42,648 nucleotides of DNA from Thermoleophilia bacterium (lineage in GTDB: Bacteria > Actinomycetota > Thermoleophilia > Gaiellales > Gaiellaceae): positions 1-42,648 of the forward strand of contig JAICYG010000002.1 in assembly GCA_025934335.1 (NCBI GenBank). The letters are read 5' to 3'. How positions within the stretch are numbered: position 1 is the first letter of the stretch; each line of letters opens with the position of its first letter. A program made the translations under genes and the position numbers. This document shows, piece by piece, positions 32,083-39,931 of the stretch. The notes beneath the pieces were generated by a model. The model saw nothing but the letters and a program-made list of their open reading frames with translations. It was not told where the DNA came from and made no database searches.

Positions 32083-32706
32083 CTCCCCGATCGAGCCGAG
32101 GACGACGTCCGCGAGCGCCATCGCCTCCTCGTCGGGCGGGAAGTGCGGGTTCGGGACGGCGACGACGCGCATGCCCGCGGCTTTCGCCGACCGGATGCCG
32201 TTGTGGGAGTCCTCGACGGCGCCGCAGCTCGCCGCCTCCACGCCCAGCCGCCGGGCCGCCTCGAGGTAGACGTCGGGCGCCGGCTTCCCGCGCGGCACCT
32301 CCTGAGACGAGACCGCCACGCGGAACACTTCGCCGAGCCCGGACGCGCGCACGACGACCTCGATCAGCTCCGGGTTCGACGACGAGGCGATCCCGAGCGG
32401 CCAGCGGGCCGCGACCCGGCGCACGGCGTCGACGGACCCCGCGATCAGCGGCGGTTCCTCGCCGTAGCGCTCGAGCATCCGCTCGACCACCGCCGCGTTG
32501 ATCTCCTCCGGCGTTCCGGGCACGCGCAGCGTCTCGGCCATGTACGAAGACCACTCGAGCGAGCTCATGCCCATCATGTCGCGCGTCGCCGTCTCCGGGT
32601 AGACGCCGCCGGTCTCCTTCGCGTACGCCTCGCGCACCTCGTCCCAGACCTGCTCCGAGTCGACGATCACCCCGTCGAGATCGAAAACGACGGCCAGGCA
32701 ACTCAC
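32056..32706 (-). CDS. HAD-superfamily phosphatase (beta-PGM-like)
   Basis: A 216-residue HAD hydrolase. Motif I VVFDLDGVIVD with D9 as nucleophile and D11 as acid/base, motif II Ser/Thr in IASSSN, motif III Lys in PRGKPAPD, and motif IV AVEDSHNG. The alpha-helical cap between motifs I and II resembles beta-phosphoglucomutase and phosphoglycolate phosphatase; the substrate is unknown. GTG start overlaps the flavin reductase stop by 4 bp. Confidence 0.9.
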   Translation of the reverse strand: MSCLAVVFDLDGVIVDSEQVWDEVREAYAKETGGVYPETATRDMMGMSSLEWSSYMAETLRVPGTPEEINAAVVERMLERYGEEPPLIAGSVDAVRRVAARWPLGIASSSNPELIEVVVRASGLGEVFRVAVSSQEVPRGKPAPDVYLEAARRLGVEAASCGAVEDSHNGIRSAKAAGMRVVAVPNPHFPPDEEAMALADVVLGSIGELQVEHFAV

Positions 32707-33179
32707 AGGGCGTGGTACTCGCGGTACGCGTAGACGAGCGTCGTCGGCGCGAGGCCTTCCTCGACCGACTCGACGTGCCCCACGAAGAACGTGTGGTCGC
32801 CGGTGACGACCATCTCGACCGTGCGCGCAGTCACCCAGCCCGCCGCGCCGACGATCAGGCGCGGATCGTCGTCCCTCGTCTCGACGCCGTCCCACAGCAC
32901 GAGAGGCGGCACGCCGCTCCGGGCGAACCGCTGCGCGAGCTCCTCCTGCCCGCCCGCGAGCACGGAGATCGCCCACGTGTCTGCGCTCCGCAGCAGCTCG
33001 TGGATCGACGCCGACTGTGCCACCGACATCCCGACGAGCGGGGGCTCGAGCGAGAGCGAGACGAGCGACGAGATCGTCCGGCCGTGCCGGATCCCGTCGA
33101 CCTCCGCGATCACGATCGAAACGCCGGCCGGCCAGCGCCGGAAGAGGGCCCGCTGCTCGTCCCCGCGCTCTGCCGTCAC
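32703..33179 (-). CDS. Flavin reductase-like FMN-binding protein
   Basis: A 158-residue split-barrel flavoprotein: FRRWPAGVSIV near the N-terminus, TISSLVSLSLEPPLVGMSV (flavin-binding), and a C-terminal GHVESVEEG strand. Such proteins supply reduced flavin to monooxygenases using NAD(P)H. No partner oxygenase is adjacent. GTG start chosen because TAGGCT (33192-33187) is 7 nt upstream and no homology extends further. Confidence 0.86.
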   Translation of the reverse strand: MTAERGDEQRALFRRWPAGVSIVIAEVDGIRHGRTISSLVSLSLEPPLVGMSVAQSASIHELLRSADTWAISVLAGGQEELAQRFARSGVPPLVLWDGVETRDDDPRLIVGAAGWVTARTVEMVVTGDHTFFVGHVESVEEGLAPTTLVYAYREYHAL

Positions 33180-33202
33180 GGGGGCGAGCCTATCCGGCTT
33201 CG

Positions 33203-34090
33203 TCAGTTCGCCCGGCACTGGCGGTCGCCGAGCTGAGCGATCGCGTCGTTCGCGACCAGGTCGGCGGCCTTGTCGTACGCGCCGGGCGCGAGGCCCTCCC
33301 ACATCACGTCCGGCGTGACGCCCGGGCCCTCGACGGTGGCGCGGTACCTGGCGCCCTTCCCCGCGGGGTGGCCGCCGTGGGGATTGACGCTGTAGCAGAA
33401 GACACCCGTGCCGGTGTGGGTGAGGAAGCTGTTCTCGCGCTTCCAGCCGTTGCCGTACGCGGAGTCGAAGGTGTCGACGTAGATGTTGCGCCCGAACGAG
33501 TCGAGCGGGTTTCCGCCTGACGTCGCCTTGAAACCGTAGACGGGGCTGCCGTCGTAGGTGAAGGTGCCGAAGAGGTGATCCCACTGGTGCCACGCCCAGT
33601 CGGTCGATACCTGAAGCACCGGCAGGTCGCCCGTCCAGTGCGAGAGCCGGAGCTCCCACACCGCCTGCGTGGCCGACGGCGCGAGGCCGTAGTTCGGCAG
33701 CATCCGCTGCCACGACTGCAGCGCCCAGTGAGAGCCGTCCGGCGCCGTGCACGCCGTCACGTACCACGCGAGCTTCGGGCCGGTGTACGCGCCGCAAGCG
33801 TTCTTGAACGTCTTCCAGTAGGTCGTGTGGTACTTGCCCCAGCCGCCGGCGTAGTCGAGCTTGAGAACCAGCTGCGGGCGTGACCGCGTCGGTGCGATCG
33901 CGTTCACCGCTCCCCAGGCCAGCACGTGCTTGGCCGTGCCGTGCACGGTGTACGTGACGAGCGCCTCGCCCTTCGCGTTCACCTCGAGCTTGATGCCCTT
34001 GGCGTTGCGGTCGACGAGCTGCGACGCGCTCGCGCTCGAAGCGAGGACGGCGGCGAGGACGACGGCGAGCAGGTAAGGAAGACGGGACAA
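33203..34090 (-). CDS. Exported protein of unknown function, Trp/Tyr-rich
   Basis: A 295-residue secreted protein that I do not recognise. It starts at TTG 34090, which has GGAGG 8 nt upstream, and begins with a clear signal peptide (SRLPYLLAVVLAAVLASSASA). The mature part is rich in Trp and Tyr (for example TDWAWHQWDHLFGTF), with six or so Cys/His positions such as NACGAY and TACTAPDG, suggesting an extracellular disulfide-containing beta fold. No catalytic motif is evident. Its promoter region is shared with the divergent antiporter gene. Confidence 0.75.
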   Translation of the reverse strand: MSRLPYLLAVVLAAVLASSASASQLVDRNAKGIKLEVNAKGEALVTYTVHGTAKHVLAWGAVNAIAPTRSRPQLVLKLDYAGGWGKYHTTYWKTFKNACGAYTGPKLAWYVTACTAPDGSHWALQSWQRMLPNYGLAPSATQAVWELRLSHWTGDLPVLQVSTDWAWHQWDHLFGTFTYDGSPVYGFKATSGGNPLDSFGRNIYVDTFDSAYGNGWKRENSFLTHTGTGVFCYSVNPHGGHPAGKGARYRATVEGPGVTPDVMWEGLAPGAYDKAADLVANDAIAQLGDRQCRAN

Positions 34091-34200
34091 GCGGGAAACC
34101 TCCGAGGCACGCAGTTGACGGTCGACCGCAGTGTCGGCAGCCACCCGGGAGGATTCGTCCCCCGTCCGAGTGAGCGTGGAGGCGTTACGGTTTCGCGCCT

Positions 34201-35241
34201 GTGAGCCGCCGCGAAACGATCGAGCTCGGCGTCACCCTCGCGATCCTGGCGGCCGCCGCCGTCTGTCACTTCGCGCCCGCCGGCCACGTGGTGACCTTCG
34301 TCGTCGCCGCGGTCGCTCTCGCCGCGCTGGCACGCGTAGTCGGCACGGCGACCGACCAGCTCGGGTCGCGCCTCGGCTCCGGCGGCGCCGGCGTCGTGCA
34401 GTCGGCACTCGGGAACCTGCCCGAGCTCTTCATCGCGATCTTCGCGCTCCGCCAGGGCCTGACGGGCGTCGTGCAGGCGGCGCTCGTAGGCTCGATCCTC
34501 GCCAACAGCGTGCTGGTGCTCGGCCTCGCGTTCATCGTCGGCGGGCTCAGGAACGGCCCGCAGCGCTTCGACTCGTCGCGGGCGCGCATGATCTCGACGC
34601 TGACCCTGCTCGCCGCGGCGACGATGGCGCTCCCGTCGCTTGCGCACTCGTTCCACACACCCGCCGAGGCACACGGTCACGCGCTCTCGCTCATCTGCGC
34701 GGGCGTGCTGCTCGCGGTGTTCCTGCTGACGCTGCCGAGCTTCCTCGCCGGCGCCGTCGGCGAGCAGCACGAGCCCGCACGCTGGACCGTCTTGACGACG
34801 GCGGCCGTCCTCGCCGGGGCCGGCACGGGAGCGGCATTCGCGTCGGACTGGTTCGTGAGCGCACTGACACCGGCGATCCAGACGCTGCACATGAGCGAGG
34901 ACTTCGCCGGTCTCGTCGTGGTCGCGATCGCCGGGAACGCCGTCGAGAACGTTGTCGGCGTGCAGCTCGCCGCGCGCAACCGTCCGGACTTCGCGATCTC
35001 CGTGATCGTCAACTCGTCGCTGCAGATCGCACTCGCGCTGACACCGGTACTCGTCTTCATCTCGCTCTTCTTCGGGACGCATCTGACGCTCGTCTTTCCC
35101 ACGCTCCTCGCGCTCGTGCTCGTCATCTCGGCCGTGCTCGGCGCACTCGTCGTGAACGACGGCGAGTCGACGTGGCAGGAAGGGGTCGTTCTGGTCGGCT
35201 TCTACGTCGTGATCGCGGCGAGCTTCTGGTGGGGCACGTAA
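34201..35241 (+). CDS. Ca2+/H+ antiporter (CAX/CaCA family)
   Basis: A 346-residue membrane antiporter with about eleven helices in two inverted repeats. The first cation-binding repeat contains GNLPELFIAIFAL (near 76-88) and the second GNAVENVVGV (near 243-252), the paired acidic alpha-repeat motifs of CAX proteins. It exports Ca2+ using the proton gradient. GTG start, with TACGGT 9 nt upstream. Ends 3 bp from the convergent YbaK gene. Confidence 0.92.
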   Translation: MSRRETIELGVTLAILAAAAVCHFAPAGHVVTFVVAAVALAALARVVGTATDQLGSRLGSGGAGVVQSALGNLPELFIAIFALRQGLTGVVQAALVGSILANSVLVLGLAFIVGGLRNGPQRFDSSRARMISTLTLLAAATMALPSLAHSFHTPAEAHGHALSLICAGVLLAVFLLTLPSFLAGAVGEQHEPARWTVLTTAAVLAGAGTGAAFASDWFVSALTPAIQTLHMSEDFAGLVVVAIAGNAVENVVGVQLAARNRPDFAISVIVNSSLQIALALTPVLVFISLFFGTHLTLVFPTLLALVLVISAVLGALVVNDGESTWQEGVVLVGFYVVIAASFWWGT

Positions 35242-35244
35242 CCG

Positions 35245-35697
35245 CTACGCCGCGATCCTCGCCACGCGTGCCTCCGTCAGCCGTACGAGGTCCTGCGGCG
35301 CCAGCTCGATCTGGAGGCCGCGCCTGCCCGCGCTGACGAGGATCGTCTCCCACTCGAGCGCCGACTCGTCGACCGCCGTCGGCAGGCGCTTCCGCTGGCC
35401 GAGCGGGCTGACACCGCCGACGACGTAGCCCGTCGCCCGCTCCGCCTGTGCTCGCTCGGCGAGCGTCGTTCGCTTGCCGGCGGCGCGGAGGTCGAGCTGT
35501 CGGTCGGCGGGGACGACGAAGACGGTCAGCGTCCCGTCGACCGAGGCGACGAGCGTCTTGAAGAGCTGCCCGGCGGGCCGGCCGAGCGCGGCCGCGACCG
35601 CGAGCGCGTAGTCGCGGTCCGCCACCTCGACACCCTCGTACTCGTGCAGCCGGTACTCGATCCCGGCGCGCTTCGCCGCCTCGACGGCCGGCGTCAT
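35245..35697 (-). CDS. ybaK: YbaK/EbsC-family aminoacyl-tRNA deacylase
   Basis: A 150-residue editing-domain protein. TLVASVDGTLTVFVVPADRQLDL contains the conserved core Lys-bearing strand (FKTLV, near 46), and the C-terminus has GGVSPLGQRKRLP with the GxxSP loop of YbaK. It hydrolyses mischarged Cys-tRNA(Pro), or related Ala/Ser errors, in the cytosol. ATG lies in an ATGA overlap with the upstream gene of unknown function. Confidence 0.88.
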   Translation of the reverse strand: MTPAVEAAKRAGIEYRLHEYEGVEVADRDYALAVAAALGRPAGQLFKTLVASVDGTLTVFVVPADRQLDLRAAGKRTTLAERAQAERATGYVVGGVSPLGQRKRLPTAVDESALEWETILVSAGRRGLQIELAPQDLVRLTEARVARIAA

Positions 35698-36086
35698 TCC
35701 GCCAGTTCTTCTGCCAGCAGCGCGAGCGAGAACAGCCGCCACGTGAGGTCGACGTCGCCGGCGAGGAAGAGCGCGGCCTCGCGTGCCATCGGTAGCTCCC
35801 GCACGCGCAGGACGAGCGCGTCGACGGCCCGCGCCAGCTGCTCGCGGCGCTCCTCGGTGTAGAGATCGGCGGCGAGCGCCTTGACGGCGCGGTCGTCGAT
35901 CCCGAGCTCCCGGTGCGGGTCGCCGCCCGCAGCGACGAGCAGGAGCGCGCGGCGGCGCGCCGCGTTCACCTCCGCCTCCTCGAGCTCGACCCCCTGGCCC
36001 GCCAGGTAGGCGAGCACCGGCAGCGGGTCGCCCAGCTCGCCGGCCTCGACCTCGACGAGCACCGCCTGGACCGCATCCTCGCTCAT
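35694..36086 (-). CDS. Conserved-type helical protein, unknown function
   Basis: A 130-residue acidic, Leu/Ala/Glu-rich, all-helical soluble protein that I do not recognise. No signal, membrane helix or metal motif is seen. It is translated first and overlaps the YbaK gene by 4 bp, so it may have a tRNA or translation-related role, but that is only context. ATG with TACGTT 8 nt upstream; the promoter interleaves with that of the divergent XdhC-like gene. Confidence 0.75.
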   Translation of the reverse strand: MSEDAVQAVLVEVEAGELGDPLPVLAYLAGQGVELEEAEVNAARRRALLLVAAGGDPHRELGIDDRAVKALAADLYTEERREQLARAVDALVLRVRELPMAREAALFLAGDVDLTWRLFSLALLAEELAE

Positions 36087-36087
36087 C

Positions 36088-36100
36088 TACTCTGAACGTA
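36088..36100. promoter_or_regulatory. Interleaved divergent -10 elements
   Basis: TACTCT (36088-36093, plus strand) is 8 nt before the XdhC-like ATG at 36102. TACGTT (36100-36095, minus strand) is 8 nt before the ATG at 36086. The two start codons are only 15 bp apart, so each promoter's -35 region must lie inside the opposite gene. No Shine-Dalgarno sequence is present for either. Confidence 0.5.
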
Positions 36101-36101
36101 C

Positions 36102-36977
36102 ATGGACGACGTTCTCGCGAAGGCCGAGGAGTGGCGCGCCCGTGGCGAGGAGGTCGCGCTCGCGACCGTCGTTGCGGCACGCCGCAGCGCACCACGGCCG
36201 CTCGGCTCGAAGCTCGCCGTCACCCGCTCCGGCCTCCTGTTCGGCTCCGTCTCGGGCGGCTGTGTCGAGGCGGACGTCGCGGAGCGGTGCCGGGCGATCC
36301 TCGACGGCGAGCAGCCGACGGTCGTCTCGTACGGGATCGAGGACGAGCAGGCGTGGACCGTCGGGCTGCCGTGCGGCGGCGAGATCGACGTCTTCGTCGA
36401 GCCGTACCAGGGGCCGCCGGACCTGGAGCGCGGCACGAGCTACGTGGTCGTAGCGGGCGAAGAGGCAGGCCGCCGCTGGACGGAGCCCGAGCGCGTCCAG
36501 ACGGCGCTGCGCGAGAACGTCTTCGCCGAGGCGGTCGCCCCGCCGCCGCGGCTCGTCGCCGTCGGCGCGGGCGACATCGCCGAGGCGCTCTGCGCGCTCG
36601 CGAAGCCGCTCGGCTGGCGGACCGTCGTCGTCGACCCGCGCGCGGGGCTCGCGACCCGCGAACGGGTGCCGAGCGCCGACGAGATCGTCGTCGCCTGGCC
36701 CGACGAGATCGAGATCGACCCCGAGACCGCCCTCGTCTCGCTCGTGCACGAGGAGCGAATCGACGTGCCCGCGCTGAAAGCGGGCGTCGAGGGCGGCGCG
36801 TTCTACGTGGGCGCGCTCGGAGCACGGCGTGCGCAGGAGAAGCGGGCAGAGAAGCTCGGCGACCTGGCGGCATCCGTACGTGGCCCGGTGGGGCTCGACC
36901 TGGGCGGGGAGACGCCGGCCGAGATCGCACTCGAGATCGTCGGCGAGATCCTCGCGGCGTACAAGAAAGCGGCCTGA
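36102..36977 (+). CDS. XdhC/CoxI-family molybdoenzyme maturation protein
   Basis: A 291-residue protein. The N-terminal XdhC_CoxI domain has ATVVAARRSAPRPLGSKLAV and VSGGCVEADV, and a Rossmann-like XdhC_C domain follows (LVAVGAGDIAEALCAL, then FYVGALGARRA). Such proteins bind molybdenum cofactor and help load or sulfurate it for xanthine-dehydrogenase-type enzymes. No molybdoenzyme gene is in the window. Ends 10 bp before the convergent kinase gene. Confidence 0.88.
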   Translation: MDDVLAKAEEWRARGEEVALATVVAARRSAPRPLGSKLAVTRSGLLFGSVSGGCVEADVAERCRAILDGEQPTVVSYGIEDEQAWTVGLPCGGEIDVFVEPYQGPPDLERGTSYVVVAGEEAGRRWTEPERVQTALRENVFAEAVAPPPRLVAVGAGDIAEALCALAKPLGWRTVVVDPRAGLATRERVPSADEIVVAWPDEIEIDPETALVSLVHEERIDVPALKAGVEGGAFYVGALGARRAQEKRAEKLGDLAASVRGPVGLDLGGETPAEIALEIVGEILAAYKKAA

Positions 36978-36987
36978 AAGAGCCCGC

Positions 36988-38505
36988 TCAGCGGCCGTTG
37001 CCGTTGCCCGCGTAGAGCGGAACGTCGAACCAGAACCGCGTTCCGCGCTCGAGCGGGTCGAAGCCGATGTGGCCCTCGTGCGCCTCGACGATCCGGCGCG
37101 ACACCGCGAGGCCGAGCCCGGTGCCGGGAATGCCGGCCGCAGCGGCACCGCCCCGGTAGAACGGCTCGAACAGCTGCTCTCGATGCTCCGGCGGGATGCC
37201 GTCGCCCTCGTCGGCGACCCACACGCGCGCGACGCCCGCGGACGCGCGGGCGCCTACGGTGATCGTGCCGCCGCCGGGCGAGTACTTGACGGCGTTCGAG
37301 AGGACGTTGCCGACGACCTGCGTGAGCCGCGCGCGGTCGCCCTCGACGCTCAGGGGCTCGTCGGGCAACTGCAGCGCCAGCTCGTGCGCGTCATCGTGGG
37401 CGAGCGTCAGCTCCGCCTGCTCGCGCACGAGCGCGCCGAGATCGAAAGGCTCGCGGCGCAGCGCGAACTGCCCCTCCTCGATCAGCCGCGCATCGAGGAA
37501 GTCGCTCACGAGCCCGGCGAGCCGCGTCGCCTCGGAGTCGACGATCTCGAGGTAGCGCCGGCGCTCAGCTTCCGAGACGTCGCGCTCGAGCAGCAGCCGC
37601 GTGAAGCCGAGCACGCTCGCGAGCGGCGTGCGGACCTCGTGCGAGACCATCGTGATCAGCTCCGACTTGTGCCGCTCGGATTGCTCGAGGCTCTCGGCGC
37701 GCTCGATCAGCTCGCGCCTGCTCGTGGCGAGCGACTGCGTCATCGCGTTGAACGCCCGGGCGAGCGATCCGAACTCGTCGCGGCGGCGCTCGGGAAGCCT
37801 GACGTCGAAGTTGCCGGCCGCGACGGCCGACGCGGCCTCCACCGTCTGCCGCAGCGGCTCCGCGACGAGCCGCGCGAGCCAGATGCCGAGCAGGATCAGG
37901 AGCACGGGCGTGAGGACGAGCGCGACGATGCCCGCGACCGTCGCCTGGTGCGCGAGCCTGCTCGCGTCGGCGCTTCGCTGTGCGGCCTCGACGGCGGCTG
38001 ACTGCGCGACGCCGTCGGTGTGGTCCAGGATCTGCTGAAGCCGCCTCGACCCCTCCGTGTTCGCGTCCGAGGAACGCGCGGCCGCCGGCGAGAGCTGCGC
38101 GATCCTGACGAGCGGGTCGCCGTAATCCGTCACGTACAGGCGGATCTCGAAGCGGAGCGCCTCGGTCCGCTGCTCCTGGTCCTCGCTCGTGGCCGCAGCG
38201 CGCGCGAGCGTCTCGAGCGAAGGCTCCCAGGCCGACTCGGCCCTGCGCCAGCGGGCGATCGAGGCTCGGTCCGGGCTCGCGACGACGCCGCGGATCGCGG
38301 ATCCCAGCTCCGTGATCTTCCCGCGGACGTCGAAGGCGGCCGCGCTCACCCTGGCCGCCCGGACGCTGTCCGCGTTCGCCTCCTTCAGCCGGGTGTTCGC
38401 GGCGAAGAAGAGGCCGAGGGTCGCGCCGATCGCCGCCGCGCCGACGGCTGTGACCGCGATCACGCGGCCGACGACGCTACGCAGCGATAAGCGTCTCGAC
38501 AACAT
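36988..38505 (-). CDS. Membrane sensor histidine kinase
   Basis: A 505-residue kinase: membrane helix (about 12-36), an extracytoplasmic helical sensor (about 38-187), second membrane helix (about 188-212), HAMP (about 212-262), HisKA with phospho-acceptor H289 in MVSHEVRTPL, and HATPase_c with N box GNVLSNAVKYSP (399-410), DEGDGIP (432-438) and GTGLGL (461-466). All catalytic boxes are intact. The signal is unknown. The ATG lies inside the end of the response regulator gene (29-bp overlap), so the two form one system. Confidence 0.93.
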   Translation of the reverse strand: MLSRRLSLRSVVGRVIAVTAVGAAAIGATLGLFFAANTRLKEANADSVRAARVSAAAFDVRGKITELGSAIRGVVASPDRASIARWRRAESAWEPSLETLARAAATSEDQEQRTEALRFEIRLYVTDYGDPLVRIAQLSPAAARSSDANTEGSRRLQQILDHTDGVAQSAAVEAAQRSADASRLAHQATVAGIVALVLTPVLLILLGIWLARLVAEPLRQTVEAASAVAAGNFDVRLPERRRDEFGSLARAFNAMTQSLATSRRELIERAESLEQSERHKSELITMVSHEVRTPLASVLGFTRLLLERDVSEAERRRYLEIVDSEATRLAGLVSDFLDARLIEEGQFALRREPFDLGALVREQAELTLAHDDAHELALQLPDEPLSVEGDRARLTQVVGNVLSNAVKYSPGGGTITVGARASAGVARVWVADEGDGIPPEHREQLFEPFYRGGAAAAGIPGTGLGLAVSRRIVEAHEGHIGFDPLERGTRFWFDVPLYAGNGNGR

Positions 38506-38863
38506 CGGCGAGCTCCTTCGGGTCGAAAGGCTTGCCGACGAAGGCGTTGGCGCCGGCTCCCAGCGCAGCCTGTGCGTCCTGCTGGCTCTGCCAGGCCGAG
38601 ACGACGACGACGGGGATCGGCCGCTCGCGCCGCCGCTCGCGCAGCTCCGTCAGGAACTCGATGCCGCTGCGGCCGGGGAGCATCACGTCGAGGACGATCG
38701 CCTCGGGGTCGAAACGGTCGAGCACCGCGTCCGCCTGGTCGGCGTCCTCCGCCTCGAGGTACTCGTAGCGGTCGCCCAGCACGGCCTTGATCAGCTCTCT
38801 GAGGGGGAGCTCGTCATCGCAGATGAGGATCAGCGGCCGCAGCGCTTGCGCTGCCATCATCAC
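38477..38863 (-). CDS. Single-domain response regulator (receiver only)
   Basis: A 128-residue CheY-like receiver. Acid pair D16-D17, phospho-acceptor D59 in IVLDVMLPG, Ser/Thr switch in VVSAW and K111 in GKPFDP. There is no DNA-binding domain, so output is through protein contacts or a phosphorelay. It precedes and overlaps the histidine kinase gene. The GTG at 38863 overlaps the preceding stop by 4 bp; two ATGs at 38860 and 38857 are alternatives. Confidence 0.9.
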   Translation of the reverse strand: MMMAAQALRPLILICDDELPLRELIKAVLGDRYEYLEAEDADQADAVLDRFDPEAIVLDVMLPGRSGIEFLTELRERRRERPIPVVVVSAWQSQQDAQAALGAGANAFVGKPFDPKELADVVETLIAA

Positions 38864-39333
38864 CCCGACAACCGGAAGACGAGGATCTCTCGGCGGGGCC
38901 GGAGGCCCCTCGCCGTCACCGTCAACGTGCCGCGCGCATTGTCGTAGAGCCCGGTGCCGCCGATGATCGCGTGTGTGTAGATGAGCCTCGACTTGAGGAG
39001 CCCGGTCGTCTCGATCGTCCCGCGGGGCAGCACGTAGCTTCCCTGGCAGCTCCGCTCCGCCTGGCCGACGGACATGCACACGAGCACGCCGTGGCCGATC
39101 GCGCGATTCTTGTTGCTGCTGCCGTAGAGGGTCAGCCGCGCGATCTCGCCACCGCCGACGGACCGGCCGAACGAGGCAAAGGTGGTCTGCCGGTCGGTGA
39201 GCCGCACAACGGCCGGCCCGGTCGCGCCCGAGGATCGGGCCGCGGTGAGCCCGACGAGGACGAAGGCCCCCACGACGAACGCACCCACGACGACCGCCAA
39301 GACGAGGCGGGGTGCTGCGCGAAGCCCGGGCAC
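38860..39333 (-). CDS. Exported allene-oxide-cyclase/dirigent-type barrel protein
   Basis: A 157-residue protein: N-terminal signal or anchor helix (about 8-32) and a beta-barrel resembling the allene oxide cyclase-like domain. Features include YGSSNKNRAIGHG, VLVCMSVGQAERSCQGSYVL with two Cys, and AIIGGTGLYDNARG, the family's GGTG loop. Bacterial members have no settled function. GTG start with TATACT 7 nt upstream (39346-39341), probably the promoter of this three-gene operon with the response regulator and kinase. Confidence 0.78.
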   Translation of the reverse strand: MPGLRAAPRLVLAVVVGAFVVGAFVLVGLTAARSSGATGPAVVRLTDRQTTFASFGRSVGGGEIARLTLYGSSNKNRAIGHGVLVCMSVGQAERSCQGSYVLPRGTIETTGLLKSRLIYTHAIIGGTGLYDNARGTLTVTARGLRPRREILVFRLSG

Positions 39334-39340
39334 TCGCCTC

Positions 39341-39346
39341 AGTATA
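39341..39346 (-). promoter_or_regulatory. -10 element of the barrel-regulator-kinase operon
   Basis: TATACT lies 7 nt before the GTG start, with no Shine-Dalgarno sequence between; expected leaderless transcription start at or next to the GTG. No convincing -35 was seen. Confidence 0.5.
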
Positions 39347-39478
39347 GGCCGGGTCCCGGCGACGGCCAGTGGGGCGCCCCGAACGTTCGACGGTCGTAAA
39401 ATCGCTGCTCCTCATCACAACGAGCGATTGCCGCCGGCGCACGCCGGCTGCAGGGTCAGGCGGGAGCGCTGCGGCAGA

Positions 39479-39715
39479 TTGACGATCCTTCGACTCGACA
39501 ACGGCCTCGCGGCGGAGCTGCTGCTCGCGCACCTGCGGGACAGCACCGACGTCGCGGCGCAGGCGCTCGATGCCGTGACGCTGCGCGTGAGCCTCGTCGG
39601 CTCGTACCGCGCGGAGACGATGGAGCTCGAGCTCCTCCTGCGCGTCCGCGCATGGCAGGAGGCGCTGCGCTCGAAGGGCGTCGACGTCGAGGTCGAGCTG
39701 CTCGACGAGCCGTGA
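39479..39715 (+). CDS. Small protein of unknown function with structured leader
   Basis: A 78-residue, Leu/Glu/Ala-rich protein that I do not recognise (LRLDNGLAAELLLAHLRDS near the start, SLVGSYRAETMELELLLRV in the middle). No signal or membrane helix. The TTG at 39479 is the only fitting start. The preceding 60 bases can form stems TTGCCGC/GCGGCAG (39428-39434 with 39471-39477) and CGGCG/CGCCG. A TAAAAT (39397-39402) could be its -10. Its end runs into the terminator for the opposite strand. Confidence 0.55.
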   Translation: MTILRLDNGLAAELLLAHLRDSTDVAAQALDAVTLRVSLVGSYRAETMELELLLRVRAWQEALRSKGVDVEVELLDEP

Positions 39716-39720
39716 GCACG

Positions 39721-39762
39721 AAAAAAGAACGGGACGACCCGGGCAGGCAGTCGGGTCATCCC
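39721..39762 (-). terminator. Rho-independent terminator of the serS/tRNA-Ser transcript
   Basis: On the minus strand, GGGATGACCCG and CGGGTCGTCCC form an 11-bp stem with one mismatch, followed within 4 nt by TTTTTT (39726-39721). It lies 60 nt after the end of tRNA-Ser(TGA) and should end that transcript. It is the clearest intrinsic terminator in the window. Confidence 0.8.
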
Positions 39763-39822
39763 GCTCGCGACTGTTGATCAGTCGGCCGCACGATCGCAGC
39801 CGTCGATGAGAGGCCGATGAGG

Positions 39823-39909
39823 CGGCGGGGGTGGGATTCGAACCCACGGAGCCCTCGCGGGCTCAACGACTTTCAAGGCCGCCCTATTCGACCGCTCTAG
39901 CACCCCGCC
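39823..39909 (-). tRNA. tRNA-Ser (TGA anticodon)
   Basis: An 87-nt class II tRNA. Acceptor GGCGGGG/CCCCGCC, T arm GTGGG-TTCGAAT-CCCAC, anticodon loop CTTGAAA giving TGA (reads UCA and other UCN codons), long variable arm, discriminator G, no encoded CCA. It lies 22 bp downstream of the serS stop on the same strand. It is not a selenocysteine tRNA, despite some resemblance: the acceptor arm has the normal length and the anticodon is UGA, not UCA. Confidence 0.95.
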
Positions 39910-39931
39910 GCAGCGCTCTTGTAACAGACCG

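Noticed and set aside
36102..36977. Evidence for a selenium-dependent molybdenum hydroxylase system
   Set aside because: Only an XdhC-like protein is present; no yqeB/yqeC-type or hydroxylase genes are near, so a link to the selenoprotein is unsupported.
39380..39389. LexA-type SOS box (CGAACGTTCG)
   Set aside because: It lacks the four-base spacer between half-sites that actinobacterial LexA boxes have, and no SOS gene follows.
39823..39909. Selenocysteine tRNA
   Set aside because: The anticodon is UGA (serine UCA codon), not UCA, and arm lengths are those of normal serine tRNA.
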